A stretch of 64,000 nt of DNA from Peltaster fructicola (lineage: Eukaryota; Ascomycota; Dothideomycetes): positions 3,472,001 through 3,536,000 of the forward strand of contig CP051139.1 in the NCBI GenBank assembly GCA_001592805.2. Direction: 5' to 3'. Of the stretch, positions 34,501 to 47,889 are shown one piece after another. A program made the position numbers and the translations under genes. The first letter of the stretch is position 1. Each line of letters opens with the position of its first letter. Under the pieces are notes generated by a model. It had not been told where the DNA came from, did no database searches, and saw only the letters and a program-made list of their open reading frames with translations.

Positions 34501-35346
34501 TGCTTCGCGAACCTTCCTTCCTGCAAACCCAGGACTCCCTCCGCTTGTCAACTACGTCCGCAGGACCGTCTCAGAAACAGATTCGAGGAGGATCCTTCCT
34601 ATCATCCCTCGTGATCTTGAATCTATTCAGGCTGCTGAACTCACTACTGGTCGCAACGCCATGAAGGCGAACAAGCTGGAAGAAGGTGTTGTTGCGTACA
34701 GGAAAGCACTAACGCTTTTGATGGTCAACGTGGTCTCATCACCAGCACAGGTCGCCGAGGCACAAGCTGCTATCGAGACCGCGGCGGCATATGTCCTAGC
34801 CATGTCCATTGAGCTTGAGCGACGAAAGATTGTTGGAGGAGCCACTGACCTGAGCAGTTTCTCAGACGACATCAAAAAGCGATCACTCGAGCTGAGCGCC
34901 TACTTCACAGTCCCCGACATGGAGCCACAACACAAGACCCTGGCATGGTTTTCAGCAATGAATTTTGCTAACAGGAACAAGCAGCTTAGCACTGCGTTGG
35001 GCTTTGCCAATGCCTTGATTGAGCGTGGCACCAATACAAAGTTCAAGGAGACGGTGAGTTGCGCCATATGAAGATTATCGTGATGTATGCTAATACTGTA
35101 CAGGCACGAAAGGTCAAGGCAATAGCCGAGCGGGCTCCAAACGATGCGATCGAGGTTGAGTTCGACACTTTTGGCGAGTTCGACATCTGTGGTGCAAGCT
35201 ATACTCCTATCTATGCTGGAGAGGCGAGCGTGGCATGCCCATTCGACGGCACGAAGTATCACACGTCGTACAAGGGCACTGTTTGCAAGACTTGCGAAGT
35301 CTGCGCCATCGGTGCTACAGGTAGCGGCTTACGATTGACGATATGA
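31580..35346 (+). CDS. COP1: Coatomer subunit alpha (COPI alpha-COP)
   Basis: Scaffold subunit of the COPI coat that returns proteins from Golgi to ER and recognises dilysine signals. Three exons (31580-31615, 31667-35053, 35104-35346) with 50-51 nt introns give about 1,221 aa. The N-terminus is MLTKFESKSSRAKGIAFHP, with six or seven WD40 repeats over residues 1-320 (for example GSYTIRIW-like RIWNWQNRS and RVWDLNK). The middle holds the coatomer WD-associated region and helical solenoid. An acidic, Ala-rich linker (LAQEDDVDGSGALEEADEDD) precedes the C-terminal domain that pairs with epsilon-COP, ending in TGSGLRL. I prefer the ATG at 31580 (CCCACCATG) over 31601; seven extra codons precede MLTKF as in other filamentous fungi. 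Confidence 0.97.
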
Positions 35347-35752
35347 TAAAGGCAGATCCATCACTTTGGCATAGACCTGCTGTATCATACAAGAAGCAAT
35401 AGTGTCATTTTGGCTTGTCGTGATTTAGCATCTGTCGCTAGAATGACGCTCCGCGCTCAATAATGGTAGGATGTGAACAGGTGAGCAGAGAGTATGCTGA
35501 ATCAAGTTATGTAATGTCATATTGCTTAGCGATCGTATGCATGAAGTGCCGCCATGTGAAGGTCTCAATGCTGCTTGTGACTGGGTATCATTCATGCATG
35601 CATGCATCTCAATTCAAAGTAACGAATGTGTCTTCTTCAGATGTCCTCCCAGTAGACTTCGGCGTCCATTGCCCCGTAACCTGAGATATTAATGATGAAG
35701 TTCTGCAAGATTTCGTCGTGTCGTTTCGTCGTCAAAGTAGATTGTAAGCCGA
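35347..35752. other. Convergent 3' intergenic region
   Basis: About 400 bp between the 3' ends of alpha-COP and the two-finger regulator. It contains a short GCAT repeat run (about 35593-35607). Nothing coding is supported. Confidence 0.5.
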
Positions 35753-37906
35753 TCAGCGCTGCTCCTCTACAGCACGATTTTCACTCGTGGCAACAGCGAC
35801 CAAAGCCTCAAGACGTCCCATGTCGTTCGTAGACCGTTCTGGTCTCACGTGCATATAGCCATTAGCGAACCTTGCATCGTGGCCGGCTTGAAGATGATAG
35901 GTCTGCGATGGAGGCATCTGATGTGACAGTGTAACCATAGGTCCTGTCTCACCAATAGGTCCTAAGCCGGAGTCATTTCTGGGCATAATAGGTTTGTCCT
36001 GCAAGTCTTGCGAGTATCTGTGCTGTTGCGCTATATGTGACTGCGCTGGAGCCTGGGAATGGAACGGCTTAGCATACTGTTCGGGCATTGCTGGTGGATC
36101 GTGCTGTGCAGCAATTGCCGGATGGTACTCTTGTCCAAGATAATTCAGCGGTGTGTTGACACCTCCGTCACTGCTGCCCGAGTCCTCTGGTGAGGGACGC
36201 TGGGTGTTGTAGGAAGCAGGACTGGCACCCACTGGACCGCCATACCATGCTTGTCGCTTATTACGTCGAGGAGTAGTCAGCGCTTCAGGCATTGAGATGT
36301 GATGCTGATGATTAGGTATAGGCTGAGCAGGGAGACCTGCAACCATTGGACCAACTTGTGACGGTGTCTGACTTTGCCAGTGAGATTCGGTGGATCCACC
36401 ACTCGCGATTGCCAGTCGATTGAACCCCTGCTGAATGCCGCTCTCGTAGGCCGAGCTCGTTGGTCGGGAGATTGAGTTGAGCATCATTGTGTCAGTCTGT
36501 GCCCGGTTAGAGGGAGCATGATCGAAACTCTCGATGCCTGGAAGACGAGTGACTTGGCTGGCGGCTGGCTGCTCCGACAGGGCTGGTCTTGGCTCGTCTG
36601 GGGTTTGATGATACGACAGTCCGCTGGTAGCAGGACGTTGCGAGTAGTTTGTCTGTGTGCTTGGATGCCAAGTGCGTCGCCTGTACTCTATCTCCGTCTC
36701 AGAGTCTCGTCGGCCGGGCGACATTATCGAGCTTGTGGGACTGGCGTAGCCGCTTGTGTTCTGCGAGAAGGTCGAAGATTGTGACGGTGTGTAGTAACCT
36801 GGTGCATATCCAGCATTGAACGGATGAACCTGACTCTGGCTGGAAGGTACAGAAAGGCGACGACTATGTCGAGCTCCGTTGTAAAAGGATGATCTCGATA
36901 CAGCCGATGAGGGCGAGGCGAATCCAGGGTTGTAGCCAGGACTATTCATGTGTGCCGAGAACGTTTGAGAAGTGGGCGTGTTGATGCCGGATTGCGAGTA
37001 GAACTGCGAGTCAGGAGCGTTGTGATAGCCATCCACCATATCATGTGGCCTTCTGAGGCCGTCAGTTGCGATAGCCAAGACCGGTGGTGGCCGTCGACTC
37101 TCGTCTGAAACTGTAAAATTTGAGGCTACCGAGCCAATGCTTGACGTCGACAGGTTGCGACTGTGACCGCGAGAATGCGTTGGTGTCTGTCCTGCGTTCA
37201 ACGTAGAGCCCCTCGATCTGCTGCTCGTCGGGCGAACACGATCAGTACGTATTTGTCGCTGGAACCTAGTGCTGGTCGCTGCTAGAGAGTCGCCTGGAAT
37301 CTCTTCGTTGACATGCACAGTCTGCGCATGCTGTCTGAGGTTGTCCAGGCGTGAAAATCGACGGGAGCAATGACACTGAAAGGGCCTTTCGCCTGTGTGT
37401 TTCCTGCGTTCGTGTTAAGACTACAGAATCAGTGCACGGTAAACGACATACCTGATGTGTCGTGCAAGATGTTCACTTCGTGTGAAGCTTAGCTGGCAAG
37501 GTGGGAACTCTGTGCAAAAGAAGCGTTGGCCTTTCTTCTTCTTCGAAGGTCGCTGCGAATCGCTCGTGATGCTTTCGTTGTCTGAGCCCTCGTCGTCAAT
37601 CACAGTGTCTGCATCTGCCTCCGTCATATCGATATCGTCATCCACATCTTGTCCCTGACTAAGCTGTGTGGAAGCTGCTCGGTCGGATCGCTGCTCAGAC
37701 GCGGTGCTCATGAAATGGTCGGGAAGAGGTCGCTGCCCGGACAGGCCGGCGAAGCTGTGTCGCGTTGGTGTGCTCGGGTTTGACGTCTCCATTGCTGTGT
37801 GAGCATCATCTCGGGTGGGCGTCTCGTCCCTTGCTGGTGGTGTAGGAGTGTCGTCGGCTCGCAGTCGTGCTGACACATCAGCCATGGAAGTTAGTGGTCC
37901 TGGCAT
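35753..37906 (-). CDS. Two-finger C2H2 transcription factor (Adr1/Msn2-like fingers)
   Basis: About 701 aa from two exons (37452-37906 and 35753-37403; 48-nt intron). The fingers straddle the intron: finger 1 (about 129-152) [20 protein letters not shown], then [20 protein letters not shown] (linker plus finger 2), ending [10 protein letters not shown]. The linker HTGERP is the canonical C2H2 linker. A basic KKKKG precedes finger 1. A conserved block [15 protein letters not shown] follows, known from a family of filamentous-fungal regulators. The rest is Ser/Pro/Gln/Tyr-rich and disordered, typical of activation regions. Yeast Adr1 and Msn2 fingers are the nearest I can name; targets are unknown. 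An acidic region ([20 protein letters not shown]) lies before the fingers. Upstream sits a 3.9 kb gene-free region that may be its long promoter. Confidence 0.85.
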
Positions 37907-40900
37907 GATGGGCGGCGATCAACAATTACAAGGCTGATGAGCCTGTCGCGACAATGTCTCCTGTCGAGTTGAGCGGCGCGTCTATGGCTTTCACGCGCGA
38001 ATGTGATGCTGTCTCATGCGATAATGAGGAGGTCGAGGTTGCTGTGCATATGACACTGTGCGAGGATCGACATCCGGACCAAGTCCCCAATATGCGGAAA
38101 GTGTTGCTTCGAGAGGGCGACAAAGATGACCTGCGCAGCTCACGAAGGGTCACCGTCTGCCTGAAAGTGATAAGGCTGAGGCGCTATGGCAGAACTGCTA
38201 CCAAGATGTCGCTGCCGAATGTTGAGTGAGGCGATCGTAAGCGGTCGGCTACGGGATGGGTTGCGAAGCGAAAAAGGTGGTCAAAGTGGATGGGACGCTC
38301 CAGTTGCATGAAGGATGCAAGAAATGGATCGCACAGGAACGCAGTGACAAGCGGCGATGATTGCTTGATTGCTTGCTTGCTTGTTCGCCTGCCTCGCTGA
38401 CGACTAAGCGCACAGGCACGAGGTACAATACCGGGCAAAGTCCCAGAGTGGACGGAGAGGGCGACACACGAGGAAAGGGTGGCTGGCTGCCTGGTGGTCG
38501 ATCTTTGCCCTGATTGCGTTGGCGATGCCTCGAGAAAGAGCACACTTGCGGTACTGAGGACAGAAGGACGACTTGCTGCGCTTGGGGAATGGTGTGTCGA
38601 CGCGACCGGAAGATTGGACGAAAGGTCTCGGTCCGCTAAAATCGTGAGGGCGAGGGCAGGGCAGTGCGGGAACGCTGGTCCTTTGTGGCTAGGTGTGGTG
38701 CCTGACCAGGTGGTAGTGGACCAGAAGCGACAACAGCTCAGCAGGATGGTGTACTCTCGACGCGCCTAGCCAGCTGTCTTTGAAGTCGACGAGTCGTGCA
38801 CCACTCTTGCGATTGCCCAGCTGTCAGGGCAATGCTGGCGGCGTGATCAACGATCTGATTCGTTCAGAGATGCGATGAGGCGCACGCGGCGAGGTCCAAA
38901 AGCACGACACAAGCGATGTCGTTGATGAAGGTTGTATGGATCGGCGGGGATCGATGTGAGCAGTGGGGTTTAGTGAAGATGTTGTCCCAGATTCTGACTT
39001 ACGGCGGCCGTTCGCTCCGGCAAAGAATTTAAAGGAGTAGGAACGTTTCTACTATTTCTTACGGCACGCTGCATTCGTCATTATTTGCCCTTCTATCACG
39101 TACCTCCCAACACATGTCACAGCCCTATCAGCACATGCTAGCGAGACACAGATTTGAGCATTACGCTACCATGAAACAGCGGTTCTCTGGAGAGTGTCTA
39201 TAGCTCACGTCGATCTCTTCAACCGACCACTCTCTCAAAGGACGAACAGCAGCATCAAGCCACCACCAGGGCCAGCGAATCCACCTTGCATGGTCGAATC
39301 TCGCCCCATCAGCAGATCGAGGTGGGGTCAGAGTTTCTGCTACTCCTTCGCTCATGGTTCAGGTACCAAGTCTGTGCCACAAGCACATGCTCCGGCCTAG
39401 CGTAGCAAGTGAGCGTGACCTGCTGCGGCGACCTACTGCTGCTTTCGCTTCTATGCGTCTAGACGATCTTGCATCTAGCATGCTCACTGCATCTGCGGTA
39501 CCTCTCGACCTGCTTTCCATATCTAATCCTCTCAATCACACCAGACGGGACACATCTCGTGATGAGCAAAGTTCCTTGGGCGTGCACTGCATGCAACGTC
39601 GGTCCACCAGTACCGCAGAACAGCAAGAGAGCAAGGAGCATACGCCATGGGCCCGGGATCTTGGAAGTTACGCAACGTCGACCAAGCATTTTGCCGTCCA
39701 GAGAAACTTCAGATACACCGCATATCATGAGCAGCAGCAGCAGCAGTGCGCTCGACACATCCGCATGAACCGATTATCTTCGTCATGCCGTGTTGCGTCG
39801 CTAAGGCAAAGTATCTTTCGTCGTGCAAAGGCAAAACATCACGCATTCACTATTGCTTTCGCTGACCACATCCACACTCTTTGCAAGGATGAGCTTCCTC
39901 TCTCAAACACAAAACAGCTCATCCTGCTTTCCTCTCTGTTCTTACAGCTCACTCGCTATGCTAAGAACACGCTTGTTGCGTCACACCGTCTAGATAATCT
40001 CCACTACCCCTCTCCTCCTCTCAAGCATTCTCGCGGCGACCGATGCCTTCTGCTGTTCTTCCATCCTTTGTCATAACTTTCATGCACAACGGTTTTGACA
40101 TACACCGCACTAAGCTCGTTATGAAGAGACAGTAAGACTATTACCCCACGCTATACTCTTAAGGCGTGCAGCGATTGTCGTTGCTGAAGCACGAGTCTTT
40201 TCCAGGCACACATCATGAGCTTCTGACCATATATAGACTACTTGAGGTGGCTTGGAGGAGCTCGACATCTGGTATGTATCTCGATCTGGCCACCTCGCCT
40301 TGGCATTGTATCTAGGCTCTCAAGAATCGACATTGAGTTGCTGAGTCGTCTTTGCTCTGAAGGGTGTTCTTCTCATCGCGCCTGCTGGGCTGCCAAATCA
40401 CAACAATGGCTGGTTCTCAAAGGCTGTGTGTGTTATTGACTTCTGGGAAGCCCACAGCTACAAGCCTTCGAAGCCATTGCCCACGCTTGACACCAAGCAA
40501 GTCTTCACTTTCCTATCACTGGAAGACAGCAGTTAGCGTTCTTAGCCACCGGCATCATCGTGTGAACAAAGCTGGCGACACTACGCCGACTGGAGCTGAA
40601 GGCAATTCGATCTCGTTGACACAATGCCGAAGCAGATGTCCAATGAAGCAGCACGGCAAAGATGCCTCCGATCGCAGATGCGGCACGAACGATAGTCGTG
40701 CAACATCATCATATCATGCTGGTGTGCGGGGTGATACAACAGGACCCGCACACCACGGAAACCGTCTGGTCAAGGCCATGAGAGACAGTGGTGATATTCA
40801 TTTCCCTACCTCTCATCCGAACTATTGGCGACGTGAGCATGCCACTGGAGCGAAGCAGTCAGCACCTACAACGGTGCCTGGTAAACATGCGACGACCCAC

Positions 40901-41799
40901 GATGCTAGACAGCCGATTAGTCGTATGAGGCTATTGGTGACGTTTTCCCTAATGAGGAATGAAGTGAATTTACAGTGCATGTATGAAACCAGGTCTAGCT
41001 GCGTGATGTGGCGCCACGTTACGACCATCAGTATCACAAATGAAAGCACAGTGCCTAGTAACACTCACGGTCCTACCAGTAACTTGGAAAACTCCTACAT
41101 CATGATGAACACGAGCCCTCAGATATATGTTGCGGCATTATAGACTGCCGTAGGCATTACCCAATAGTGTCGACATGCTGATGCACCGCTCGTATCTCCC
41201 ATGCAGGACAGGAACGTTTAGAGAAGATGGTCGAGTCAGCCAGCAAGCAGCGAACAAGGCACGACCTCTGCCCGAGTGCTCTGCATCCGTTGTCTGTGCA
41301 TGCATACTGGGACCAGATGATGCTGTCAGCATTCAGGCTGGACGTGCCGCTGTAAACGTCGGCTGACGTGCCTAGTGTATTCGTGTGTATGCAAATGCTT
41401 CTCGAGTGCGATAGTCTGGGATGCCATAGACTCTTCGAAATGCTTGGCGGTCCATGAGATGCGAAGACATGCCTTTTCGACAGGACTGTGAAGGCCGCAT
41501 TTCCGGCACAAGTGTCAGCTGCTTGATTCACAGGCATTGTGATGATACAATCCAAGTCCTAAGAAGTACAAGTGTCGTATCATACCGCCCGAGCTGCGGA
41601 TTTGCGTCATCATTGTCTTCCTGCGCACGAGCGCCGTCGTTGCATATGTTCGCTGTCGAGACTTGTACTCTTGCTCAGTCACCGTTGGACCATGAGACCG
41701 TGAGTAGCCGTGGCATCAATGCCGCCCGGGTGCTGCCATCCGCTTCGACCACTTCTTCTAGATGGCTTGTAACGCTAGTGTCCAGTATTACCGCCAGCA
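37907..41799. other. 3.9 kb gene desert
   Basis: The longest gene-free stretch in the window, upstream of the two-finger regulator (minus) and downstream of SRP14 (minus). Frames at 39354-40076 and 40364-41143 are open for 240-260 codons, but neither begins with ATG at that position and both read as low-quality sequence. The part 39.8-40.1 kb is pyrimidine-rich (CT runs), like a fungal leader or core promoter. Simple repeats: CTTG/GCTT run near 38370 and (AGC)6 near 39728. No transposon hallmarks, terminal repeats or AT-rich relics are evident. A long regulatory region or non-coding transcript is possible. Confidence 0.5.
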
Positions 41800-42304
41800 T
41801 CAAGTCTTGACTTCTGTCTTCTTTTTCTTGCCCTTGTCCTTTTTACGCTTGCTGCGATCTCGCTTCCTCAGGCTTTGCATGCCACTCTTGCAGGTCTCGG
41901 CGTATCGCACGAAGAAAGCGTCTAGATCGTCTGGCTGTACAAGTGTACTGAGTTTGACGTGGTTCTTGTTCTTGACGCCATCTTTGCTTCGCGTGTTGCC
42001 GTCCGAGACTCGGATAAGTATGGTGCTAGGTGTGGTGGATCTGAGCTCTGCAAGCGCTTCTGCTCGAGCTTGGGCGGACGTGGAGTCTACGGAGACTGGG
42101 CCATTTAGTTTCAATTCTTGAGAAGGTTGACACAAAGACGCACCTGGCTTCTGTGTCAAGAAAATCGAGCCATGGCCTTTCTTCTGAACCTGCTCGATAA
42201 GTGCTGCAAGCTGCATGAAGAACTGCAGTCGACGTCAGTATGGAATGTATGATGATAGAGCGTATCGGATTCACCTCGTCAGTCGATGCACGCTTGTCCG
42301 TCAT
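41800..42304 (-). CDS. SRP14: Signal recognition particle subunit SRP14
   Basis: Alu-domain protein of the SRP, which slows translation of secretory proteins. Three exons (42275-42304, 42144-42222, 41800-42095) give about 134 aa. Exon 1 is ten codons ending DE; the joined sequence reads STDEFFMQLAALIEQ then KKGHGSIFLTQK, the SRP14 head. After the second intron come STILIRVSDG, KVKLSTLV-like HVKLSTLVQPDDLDAFF and RYAETCKSGMQSLRKRDR, with a Lys-rich C-terminus. The second intron (42096-42143, 48 nt) has no stop and is a multiple of three, so retention would add 16 residues after TQKP. Family alignment (TQKP followed shortly by the next strand) favours splicing. The first intron is 52 nt. Confidence 0.9.
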
Positions 42305-42901
42305 GCTTGTTGCGACGATGTTGCCATGTAGATGTATGTTATGGCCAGCATCGAAATTCTGAAGTCGTGAAGTGGGGCCGGTCGAACATGACTCCAATGA
42401 GTAACTTCAGCTCAGCTTCACTTCTGCACCAGCACTGTGCTTGGGAAACCTGAAAGCCAAGTCATCAGTGGTGCTGCTCCTAGGTATTCGACACGATCCT
42501 CCATCACCCGCCTTCGCAGGGATCTGTTGGATCACGCGTTATCTGAGGTCGCGGCGCGATGGATGACTCGCGACGCCTCGAAGGTCTGCAAGATGATGCG
42601 ACCAGGAGAGTGCCTTTGATAATGGACACACGCTACTAAACTCCTGTTGAGATTGGGCCATCGCCGAGCAATACTGCGCTGGCAGGATGGCTGTACTCTC
42701 GATCCCAAAGTCAATACAGACCAATATGGCAAACAATTAAGCCGGCGCGCTCGGGCTTTGTGGAATTAAGGCTTTGTGGCGCTGCAGGTCTATGATTGCA
42801 CCGAGCAGCAAGAGTATATAGATTGGAATCATCAGACACAGGAGCAACAGCACTTTTCCCTACAACAAACGATCCATTCACACCAATTGTCAATCATCAC
42901 A
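42305..42901. promoter_or_regulatory. Divergent region SRP14 / SDR with TATA box
   Basis: About 600 bp between divergent genes. A TATATA element at 42815-42820 lies about 85 bp before the SDR start codon, consistent with a regulated promoter for that gene. Short open frames at 42539-42736 on the minus strand have no family resemblance. Confidence 0.5.
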
Positions 42902-43991
42902 ATGACTAGCATGCTCAGTTTCTTTGGGCGTCAGCTCTTCATCACTCCAAAGCCCGCTGACCTCGGATCCAACAACCTCGAAGGTCAGGTCGGATTGTGT
43001 ACAGGGTCCAACACGGGCCTTGGGTATGCGGCCTCGATGCAGCTGTTGGAGCTGGGCCTCAGCAAGCTCATTCTCGCTGTTCGAAGCCAGCAGCGTGGAG
43101 ATGAGGCACGTGACAAGCTTGCGGCACTATACCCACGAGCCGAGATCGAAGTATCCATTATCGACATGGCATCCTACGACAGCATAGCGGCCTTCGTCAA
43201 ACGTTGTGCTGCTTTACCACGACTCGATTTCGCTATCCTGAACGCCGGTGTTGTCAAGTCCAAGTACGAGCAGAACCCGACCACAGGTCACGAGGAAACG
43301 ATTCAGATCAATGTCCTGTCGACCGCATTGCTCGCATCTCTGCTCGCTCCGGTCCTTGCCAGCAAAGCATCCAGAGCGCCAGGCAAGATCACTGTTGTCG
43401 GGAGCGAAGTAGCGGAATGGGCCAGCTTCAAGGAGCGGTGCAGGAGTCCGATACTGCCACAATTTGACGATGCCAAGCGCTTTGACAGTACTGAGCGATA
43501 TTATGTGTCGAAGCTGTTGCTCGACTACTACATAATCGAAGCAGCAAAGCGCCTGGATTCGAGCAAAGTTATCCTCAACGTTGCGAATCCCGGTCTCTGT
43601 AATGGCTCGGTAAGATTGTTGGATATGTCGACATGGCAAGAGCTGACGTTGTATCATAGGAACTGCACCGTGATGTGACTGGAGCCGCTGGTCGCGCTAT
43701 GTCCGGATTCAAGCGTCTCCTGGGTCGAACATGCGAGGTTGGTGCTCGGCCACTGGTCAAGGCCGCTGTCGTCGAAGGCCAAGCCTCTCATGGAAAGTAC
43801 TACAGTGATAATGCTGTGACACAGTGAGTTCAACCGCCATGCTTACATTCAGTCTCTGATGTTGCTTTAGCATGGCTCCATTGACGCGTGGTACTACCGG
43901 CCAGAAACTCGGCGAGCAAGTATATCGAGAGATCATGTCTGAGCTGAGAGCATATGGTGCGGAAGCAGCCATCAAGAATGCTGCTGTATGA
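42902..43991 (+). CDS. Short-chain dehydrogenase/reductase
   Basis: NAD(P)-dependent oxidoreductase with a Rossmann fold, about 330 aa. Three exons (42902-43609, 43660-43823, 43871-43991) with 47-50 nt introns. Features: cofactor motif TGSNTGLGYAAS at about 38, RSQQRG (basic residues suggest NADPH), LNAGV, the catalytic Ser in ITVVGSEVAEW, and YYVSKLLLDYY with the Tyr-x-x-x-Lys pair. It resembles the retinol-dehydrogenase/WWOX-like class of fungal SDRs; the substrate is unknown. The C-terminal exons give a non-catalytic tail (KYYSDNAVTHMAPLTRG). The start at 42902 is the first ATG after a TATA element. Such enzymes are often part of secondary metabolism, but there are no partner genes nearby. 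Confidence 0.9.
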
Positions 43992-46579
<2,588 letters not shown>

Positions 46580-46618
46580 TGCTGACATTCGCTGGACAAT
46601 TTAGAGTCAGATTTTGCT

Positions 46619-47506
46619 TCAGAGATAGTCCTTCTTGCGACTAGTCCTTGTGTATTGATTCAGATGCCACTCAACGTCGCCATTCTTCTCCTCAGCGGTC
46701 CCCTGCCGGATCTCGAACAGGCGCATCGTCATGCGAGGTCCAACCTCTGCAAGCTCAACACTTTGGTAGCCTGTCTTCACGAAAACATGATGCCGCACTT
46801 CAATACTGTCCTCGATGTTCTTAAACGTGACGACCCGACTGCCAAGCTTGGTGCTGGCCTCTCGTGGTGGGAACAAATGTTGCAAAATCTTGACCACTCG
46901 CTTGCCGAGTTTGCTCTCAAAGCCCTCGAAGATCAGATGCGGATATGACTCGCTGACCGTACCACGTGATGCGTTCGGAATGTCATGTCGTAAGACGACA
47001 TTGTGAAGACTGAACGACGCTGTGGGTCCGTGAGGAAAGTGGGATATCGTTAGAGCAGTAGGTGTACCCCTATGCTCGTGCAACAGGATCATGTCCGAGA
47101 GGCCTGAGGACTTTGCAGAGCCCACAAGATTCGGTAAGATGAGGTTACCTCTGTTCAGGCGTATGGCAGTCGGCAGAAGCAGGCGGATCTCTTTTGCGAA
47201 CGAGCTGAGTCGACTGGACGGATCTCGAGAAGTGGTCACTAAGACGCGAGGATCAACTACACCGGAGAGAAAGCTGTACTCGTCGTCAAGCTCGAGTTCT
47301 TCTTCATTCGTCCTGTCTGCGCGACTTTCGTCGTACTTGTAGTCACGACGTAGCTCCTTGTCGTTGGCAATGTTTGAATCAAGCGGTTTTCCAGTGGCGA
47401 GTGACTTCTTCAGTTGTGCTCGTTTCTGCGCTATCTCGGCATCGCGTAAGGTGAGCGCTCGACGGTAGATGTAGTCCCGCCGCTGACGTGCCTGTCTTCT
47501 GATCAT
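46619..47506 (-). CDS. IMP4: U3 snoRNP protein Imp4 (Brix domain)
   Basis: Partner of Imp3 and Mpp10 in U3 snoRNP, needed for early 18S rRNA processing. About 295 aa from one exon if started at 47506. The head [16 protein letters not shown] is the conserved Imp4 N-terminus; the Brix domain starts around residue 85 with [44 protein letters not shown] and [18 protein letters not shown], and the protein ends RTSRKKDYL. An alternative 5' model exists: exon 47558-47592 plus a 59-nt intron (47499-47557, GTAAGT donor) joins in frame, replacing the first two residues with [12 protein letters not shown] cannot choose without transcripts. It lies tail-to-tail with the glucoamylase gene, 39 bp apart. 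Confidence 0.95.
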   Translation of the reverse strand: MIRRQARQRRDYIYRRALTLRDAEIAQKRAQLKKSLATGKPLDSNIANDKELRRDYKYDESRADRTNEEELELDDEYSFLSGVVDPRVLVTTSRDPSSRLSSFAKEIRLLLPTAIRLNRGNLILPNLVGSAKSSGLSDMILLHEHRGTPTALTISHFPHGPTASFSLHNVVLRHDIPNASRGTVSESYPHLIFEGFESKLGKRVVKILQHLFPPREASTKLGSRVVTFKNIEDSIEVRHHVFVKTGYQSVELAEVGPRMTMRLFEIRQGTAEEKNGDVEWHLNQYTRTSRKKDYL

Positions 47507-47889
47507 ATTGAAAATCGATGTGATCCTTTCGGAGGAGGGAGAATGTGCGATACTTACCTCAAAATTTTGGTTAGAGTTCTGATACAGTACATCGATGCGG
47601 CTGAAGCTCGGGCTGGTTAGCGCAAATCTAAGCTGCCACTACCGAAAACGATTAAGCACCACCTGCAGTGGCCGCATCTTTCTTCGTAACGACAACTTCA
47701 CGACAGTGTCTGCTCTGTGCCTATAAGCACTGCGCGAGACTGATCTGCGACAGCCAAAACCCGCAGCAAAGACTTCTTGGGGTTGGGACTCAGCAAAGAG
47801 GACTGACCCTACCATCGCCATCCTGCGCAAGTCATTGTACTTGTAAGGCGCAGCACTCTATTCTACATCGCCTCCGATCAACATCTGCG
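47507..47889. promoter_or_regulatory. Divergent promoter region, IMP4 / UPF1
   Basis: 383 bp between divergent start codons of a ribosome-assembly and an mRNA-decay gene. May include an alternative first exon of IMP4 (47558-47592). The UPF1 frame is open upstream to about 47668 but with no ATG. Confidence 0.45.

Noticed and set aside
38360-38400. CTTG/GCTT short repeat run
   Set aside because: Simple repeat only; no sign of a telomere, array or mobile element.
39354-40076. 240-codon plus-strand frame
   Set aside because: Does not begin with ATG, has no family match and its composition follows a CT-rich tract.
40364-41143. 259-codon plus-strand frame
   Set aside because: Starts without ATG; sequence lacks domain, hydrophobic or repeat structure and no splice partner was found.
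42539-42736. Two overlapping minus-strand frames of about 65 codons
   Set aside because: Mutually overlapping frames in a promoter region, without homology features.
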